This document shows positions 60,305-64,000 of a DNA stretch of 64,000 bases, piece after piece. Below the pieces are notes generated by a model. It ran no database searches and was not told where the DNA came from. It saw only the letters and a program-made list of their open reading frames with translations. Positions within the stretch are counted from its first letter, which is position 1; each line of letters opens with the position of its first letter. Made by a program: the position numbers and the translations under genes. This stretch comes from Candidatus Gemmiger excrementigallinarum (GTDB lineage: Bacteria; Bacillota; Clostridia; Oscillospirales; Ruminococcaceae), in assembly GCA_019116445.1 (NCBI GenBank), contig DXBP01000049.1, positions 78,860-142,859 on the forward strand, read 5' to 3'.

Positions 60305-60347
60305 ACAGCCGTTGTACTGCTCCTGTCAGAAGCAGTACAACGGCTGT
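60305..60347. terminator. Hairpin between convergent genes
   Basis: 17-bp perfect stem ACAGCCGTTGTACTGCT / AGCAGTACAACGGCTGT with a 9-nt loop. Weak T runs on both sides (TTGATAT; GATTTTAT), so probably a two-way terminator. Confidence 0.65.
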
Positions 60348-60383
60348 TGATATATCGTTGAATCGTCTTAAAATTTTATGCGG

Positions 60384-61433
60384 CTACGCTCCGTTCCCGA
60401 ATTTCGCTGTTCCTACCGGTACGATGCCACGCATAGCGGCTCGCATCGCTTCATCCCGAGGATGAACATAGAAGTGAGTGGTAGTTGTCACATCGGCGTG
60501 GCCCAGCAGGCCCGATACTGTTGCAACGTCGATGCCGTTTTCGATGGCACGTGTCGCAAACGTGTGTCGCATGGCGTGAAATTTGACATGTTCCAGGTGA
60601 AGCTGGCGAAGAATCCGAGAAAAATAATGGCTGAGGTTGTCCGGGTCCATCACACGGCCGCAACGATTAAAAACGATAAAATCTTCGTCGCCGGCTTCAT
60701 GACCAAATTCTTTTGCGAATCGTTCGCGCTGCAACTTTAACAATTGTTGTACTACATCAGGCATATATAACTCTCGTTCCGAGGAAGTGGTCTTTACAGA
60801 ACCGAATACCAGTTGCGTCTTTGGGGCTGTCGGGCTTGAGTCGATATCACTGATGCGGCGCACGGTACTTTCAACGGAAAGCATCCCAGTGGATTGCTGA
60901 TAATTTTTCCACCGCAGGGCGCAGATCTCGCCCAAACGCATACCCGTGTACAGTGCCAGTAGAATGCCGGCTTCTTTGTGGCCGAAATGTTCAAACAAAT
61001 ATGTTTCCAAGACCCTCTGGGAGTCATTTGTCATGATTTGAACCCGGCGGCTTTTCACAGACTTGATTGCGGTCAGCGGGACGGGATTGCTGGGCATCAA
61101 TTCTTCGGCCGTGGCGAGCTTCAATGCAACATCCAACACGGCCCGCATATTGCGCAGGCTCTTTGTGGACAGTGGTCCCCCGGTACGAAGATTGCCTGTC
61201 CGTGCCTGCTCGTTAAAAAAACGCTGCAACACGCGAGGCGTCAAGTTTCCGAGCTGGATTTCTCCGATTGCAGGGATGATATGTTTTACGCAATTATCTC
61301 GATAGTGCTCATAGCCGGACGGTTTGGAAACGGGTTTTACATAAGCGTCAAGCCAATATAGCAGCCAATCTTCCAGAGTGGTTTCTTCGGAAAAGTCAAG
61401 AACACTTTTTCCTTTGTCTTTTGTAACCTTCAT
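60384..61433 (-). CDS. Tyrosine-type integrase
   Basis: 349 residues starting MKVTKDKGK (AAAGGAGTACACATT upstream). An arm-binding and core-binding region (about 25-150) is followed by the catalytic domain with Arg in YTGMRLGEICAL (about 188), HAMRHTFATR (His and Arg, about 290-300), LLGHADV and the Tyr nucleophile in THFYVHP (about 325). All catalytic residues are present. It is of the Tn916/phage integrase type. No excisionase or intact element surrounds it; an attachment site was not found. Confidence 0.93.
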   Translation of the reverse strand: MKVTKDKGKSVLDFSEETTLEDWLLYWLDAYVKPVSKPSGYEHYRDNCVKHIIPAIGEIQLGNLTPRVLQRFFNEQARTGNLRTGGPLSTKSLRNMRAVLDVALKLATAEELMPSNPVPLTAIKSVKSRRVQIMTNDSQRVLETYLFEHFGHKEAGILLALYTGMRLGEICALRWKNYQQSTGMLSVESTVRRISDIDSSPTAPKTQLVFGSVKTTSSERELYMPDVVQQLLKLQRERFAKEFGHEAGDEDFIVFNRCGRVMDPDNLSHYFSRILRQLHLEHVKFHAMRHTFATRAIENGIDVATVSGLLGHADVTTTTHFYVHPRDEAMRAAMRGIVPVGTAKFGNGA

Positions 61434-61809
61434 AATGTGTACTCCTTTTATCGGAAAACACACGGCACAGGTCAATTTGTGAAACAAACACATCAGCCTT
61501 GTCATATCATAAGAACGCTGCTATACTGAATTCGGTACGGTGCAGCAAGTCTGTTGTGTAGGTGGTCGCATCACCTGCGCAGGTAAACGGGAGGGTCCAG
61601 CTTCCGCTTACTGCCGTGCTGTTTTTGTGCTTATAATACGAATTGTATAGAAATGTGAGCGTATAACTATTCGGCGTTTCGTTCGCATGGCTCACTGCAT
61701 GCGCGTTTTACCCGGAACGCCCGGGCGAGCAGGCAGAATTCATTCCGGCACAATTTCGCACGGCCTGCCTGTGCGCAAAAGTTCCCATGTGCCCAAGGAA
61801 TGGAATTTC
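61434..61809. other. Region between integrase and tnpB with candidate omega RNA
   Basis: 376 nt. The part next to tnpB (about 61,690-61,809, read on the minus strand) is hairpin-rich: CAGGCAG / CTGCCTG, TTGCGCAC / GTGCGAA and the palindrome CGCCCGGGCG. This is the position expected for the omega RNA and right end of an IS605-type element. A small frame at 61,507-61,695 starts with GTG and has no recognisable product. Confidence 0.5.
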
Positions 61810-62922
61810 TTATTTTGCCTGACGCAGTCCCTCATGCAGAATGTTTTTGGCGGCATTAAGATCCCGCTGCATTTGCGTTCCACATTGTGGGCAACGAAAA
61901 ACGGAGAATGCCAAGGGAAGTTTGCCAAGATGTGCACCGCATGCCGAGCAAATTTGCGAGCTAGGATAATAGCGGTCGACTCGTACGACACGTTTTCCCT
62001 GCATGATAGCTTTACTTTGCAGCTTTTGCAAAAAGGCGGGGTACTGATTATCTTCTATTTTGGGGGTAAGGCGAGGATTGTGACGCTTCATACCCACAAA
62101 ATCCAGATTTTCGGTAGCAATGAGGTCGTGATTCTGCAGGAGACGCTTAGATTGTTTGTATTGCCAATCACGACGTTGATTTTGAGTATGTCGGTCCAAC
62201 TTGGCCAGTTTGGCGCGCAGGGCACGCCAGCGTCGGCTGCCGGTGTGTGCACGGGACAGAGCTTGCTGCAAGGCTTCCCGTTTGGGTTTGGATTTTGCCG
62301 CGAATCCGGGATATTCGGCACTGTGACCATTAGAATCACGGTATAGACCGTCTTGTGCGTAATCCAGACCGATGGCCCGGTCATAGAGCACAGGCGTGAT
62401 AGGGGCCGGCAATTTTGCCGTGTACACGATAAGTATATGAGCGTAGTAGCGCCCTTCATAGGTGCTGTAAAAGATTTGGCCGCTGAGTGCTTTTGCACCG
62501 GCCGGGAGCGGGCGATGAGTATCCCGCAGGATTGTCCCGATAGTGGGAACAATAATATGGAATTCGCTGACCGCCATTGTTTTAAAATAGAAGCAGCGCT
62601 GATTCCGTGTGACCGGGCGCAAATAAATCTTGTTGTAGCTTCCCTGCCATAGTTTTTGCACTGCCTGGTACAGTTCCTTTCGGGTGTGATCCAGGGAGCC
62701 TTGGTAGTCGATACCGGGGCAAGAAATACTATACTGGCGAATAGCAGTTTCTGCATCGCTTTTGTGGGCTCGTTTCCCATACAGCTCGTTAATGCGGCGT
62801 GCCATGGCATTATAATTTTCATCCTCAAAGTCAAATCGGTCGGCAAGCATAGTCTGCTGCTCGGCGGTAGGATAAAGGCGATATACATAGGTCCGATACA
62901 GGACAGTTTCCAGTTGATTCAT
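61810..62922 (-). CDS. tnpB: TnpB RNA-guided nuclease (IS200/IS605 OrfB family)
   Basis: 370 residues starting MNQLETVLYRTYVYRLYP after GGAGGTCTACTCTTT. The RuvC residues appear intact: Asp in AIGLDYAQDGLY (about 205), Glu in LIATENLDFVG (about 285) and Asp in RDLNAAKNI near the C-terminus. The zinc finger CSACG ... CPQCG lies at about 335-355. No TnpA transposase is visible, so the element would depend on one in trans. TnpB cuts DNA next to a target-adjacent motif, guided by RNA from the element's right end. Confidence 0.93.
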   Translation of the reverse strand: MNQLETVLYRTYVYRLYPTAEQQTMLADRFDFEDENYNAMARRINELYGKRAHKSDAETAIRQYSISCPGIDYQGSLDHTRKELYQAVQKLWQGSYNKIYLRPVTRNQRCFYFKTMAVSEFHIIVPTIGTILRDTHRPLPAGAKALSGQIFYSTYEGRYYAHILIVYTAKLPAPITPVLYDRAIGLDYAQDGLYRDSNGHSAEYPGFAAKSKPKREALQQALSRAHTGSRRWRALRAKLAKLDRHTQNQRRDWQYKQSKRLLQNHDLIATENLDFVGMKRHNPRLTPKIEDNQYPAFLQKLQSKAIMQGKRVVRVDRYYPSSQICSACGAHLGKLPLAFSVFRCPQCGTQMQRDLNAAKNILHEGLRQAK

Positions 62923-63499
62923 AAAGAGTAGACCTCCACTTGTGTTTTGAAATTGTGTGTTGTACAATGGAGGCAGGAAATCGTAATGCAAAATGATTTT
63001 CCTGCCGAGCGCAGATCCATGTTGCCGCATGGGTTTGCGCTATTTTCTTTTTCGATGTTTTCTGGTCCAATACTTGGGGTCATGACCGCAATCACGGCGC
63101 ATATGCAATGCAAGGGAGGCGGTCAAATTCATTGGGAACTGAAGATAGCTATAAACAGACATTTTCATAAAGCACACCTTTCCGGGCGTAATACCCTGTA
63201 TCAAAAAAGAAAAATAGACGGAAGCAACATAACCATCTGACGGCAAAACCGGGATTGCCGGTATGAAGTCGGTTCAGATGAACGGGTACATTCAAATGGT
63301 CAAGAATAAATACTATCATAGAATCATCCTCTTTTTGTAACTGCGGAGTTGTTTTTGTAACTCTATGGTTTAATTATATCCTGAAAAGTTTCTCTTGTCA
63401 ACTACTTTATTCACTTTTTAATTACTTTTTTCGGCCGAAAGATTGACTTTGTGTACTTCTGAAGGTATACTGTTAAAAAGGAAAAGGACGGTGTTATCG
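62923..63499. other. Gene-free stretch upstream of tnpB
   Basis: 577 nt, visibly AT-rich at the right. It should contain the left end of the TnpB element near 62,930-62,990 but no clear boundary is seen. A 68-residue minus-strand frame (63,040-63,246) has no recognisable product or good ribosome site. The Xre promoter lies at its right end. Confidence 0.5.
63443..63471 (+). promoter_or_regulatory. Promoter of the small Xre-type regulator
   Basis: TTGACT (63443-63448), 17-nt spacer, TATACT (63466-63471), 29 nt before the start codon. Confidence 0.8.
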
Positions 63500-63712
63500 A
63501 TGGCAATGACAGAGAAAATTAAAATTGCTCTCATAAAAAAGGGAATGTCGGTAAAAGATCTTGCTGCCAGCCTGGGATGCACCTCACAGAATATCAGCGG
63601 AAAATTCAAGCGCGATAACTTCAGTGAAAAAGAGCTGCAGGAAATTGCTGACGCCATGGGCTGCGAGTTCCGCGGATTATTTATCGATAAAGAAACCGGC
63701 GAAGAAATTTGA
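63500..63712 (+). CDS. Small helix-turn-helix regulator (Xre/Cro type)
   Basis: 70 residues: MAMTEKIKIALIKKGMS followed by the helix-turn-helix VKDLAASLGCTSQNISGKF (about 18-36) and a short tail (FIDKETGEEI). The size and pattern match small Cro-like regulators carried by integrative elements of Clostridia. AAAAGGA lies 11 nt before ATG 63500; a second ATG two codons later is possible. It has its own promoter and a strong terminator, so it is monocistronic. Confidence 0.88.
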   Translation: MAMTEKIKIALIKKGMSVKDLAASLGCTSQNISGKFKRDNFSEKELQEIADAMGCEFRGLFIDKETGEEI

Positions 63713-63754
63713 AACGGCGTTTTTATGACGGCGTACTTATGAAACCTAAAAGCA

Positions 63755-63799
63755 AAGCCCCCCAACCTTTGGCGATGGCCGACAAAGGTTGGGGGGCTT
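63755..63799 (+). terminator. Terminator of the Xre-type gene
   Basis: 17-bp perfect stem AAGCCCCCCAACCTTTG / CAAAGGTTGGGGGGCTT with ATT after it; the T run is weak. Confidence 0.75.
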
Positions 63800-63894
63800 A
63801 TTCTGTGTGAGGTTACACTTTCGGAAGGCAGTTTTTTATGTATTGTTGAACATCAAAAGGGACAAGTTTAGATAGCGTATAATCGAGTTCGCAA

Positions 63895-64000
63895 AAGCAA
63901 ATAAAAAATAGACAAGCCATTAGGGCTCCTGTAAAATGAAAGTTGTCCAGACAATCACGATACAAAGGAGAAAACCCTAATGGCTCAAAAGAATCATACC
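63895..64000 (+). mobile_element. Left end of an insertion sequence (runs off the window)
   Basis: The stretch holds a perfect 11-bp inverted repeat, AGCCATTAGGG (63915-63925) and CCCTAATGGCT (63975-63985), whose right arm covers the start codon of the partial frame. The short leader and a ribosome site close to the presumed end are as in IS elements. The IS family and exact left boundary cannot be fixed. Confidence 0.5.
63980..64000 (+). CDS. Probable transposase start (partial)
   Basis: Only seven codons (MAQKNHT) are inside the window. CAAAGGAGAAAACCCTA precedes the ATG. The identity as a transposase is inferred from the IS-like leader and is not shown by the protein itself. Confidence 0.45.

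Noticed and set aside
61507-61695. 62-codon minus-strand frame beside the integrase
   Set aside because: It starts with GTG, has no convincing ribosome site or recognisable product, and lies in the presumed end of the TnpB element.
63040-63246. 68-codon minus-strand frame upstream of tnpB
   Set aside because: No family resemblance or clear ribosome site; treated as non-coding or decayed.

Overview
The window looks like the chromosome of a GC-rich gut Firmicute of the Oscillospiraceae/Ruminococcaceae type (Faecalibacterium, Gemmiger or Subdoligranulum relatives). The grounds are sigma-A promoters and AGGAGG ribosome sites of Gram-positive type, a YtrA-type GntR/ABC operon, a LicT antiterminator with RNA targets, a CIRCE/HrcA heat-shock site, a sortase-anchored surface protein, and a polyamine operon of the carboxynorspermidine type. 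The genus is an inference from protein flavour and base composition; no rRNA is present to confirm it.

Layout. 1-4.8 kb: a minus-strand GntR-controlled operon (regulator, membrane protein, two tandem paralogous anchored proteins, ABC ATPase running off the left edge). 4.9-11.1 kb: a lipoprotein, then a tightly overlapping ABC/GldG/DUF4340 operon. 11.2-24 kb: a radical-SAM enzyme with a TetR neighbour, an RpiR regulator, a truncated MATE pump behind a MarR regulator, a half-size EamA protein, a zinc alcohol dehydrogenase, YibE/F, alkaline phosphatase, an AI-2E-family transporter and a BNR-repeat membrane protein. 24-29 kb: LicT and a PTS EIICBA, each preceded by an RNA antiterminator target and a terminator; an EFR1 ferredoxin; CIRCE-controlled Hsp20. 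29.1-36.2 kb: a polyamine operon (speA-speE-speB-CASDH-nspC plus a small helical protein) behind a long structured leader. 36.2-46.8 kb: a serine recombinase, a 1,383-residue wall-anchored beta-helix protein, a lipoprotein, a DMT transporter and a heterodimeric ABC exporter.

From the initiator tRNA at 46.8 kb rightwards the sequence becomes accessory in character and partly AT-richer: a tRNA 3'-end duplication, broken mobile-element genes, rpoN, and a sigma-54-dependent sugar-acid operon (PTS EIIA/EIIB/EIIC, galactonate-type dehydratase, KDPG/KDPGal-type aldolase) with its LevR-like activator and a phosphotriesterase-family lactonase. These are followed by IS21 and SRAP fragments, a truncated TIR/DUF4062-like protein, a tyrosine integrase, a TnpB element, a small Xre regulator and the left end of another IS.

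How the parts work together. The sugar-acid locus is self-contained for control, since sigma-54, its PRD-type activator and a consensus -24/-12 promoter lie within 9 kb. It lacks a sugar-acid kinase, which fits phosphorylation by the PTS during uptake. The polyamine genes can convert arginine to agmatine, putrescine and, through carboxyspermidine, spermidine. Their leader ends in an intrinsic terminator directly before the speA ribosome site. An 11-nt segment about 150 nt upstream is complementary to that terminator's left arm, which makes the leader the best candidate here for an undescribed regulatory RNA.
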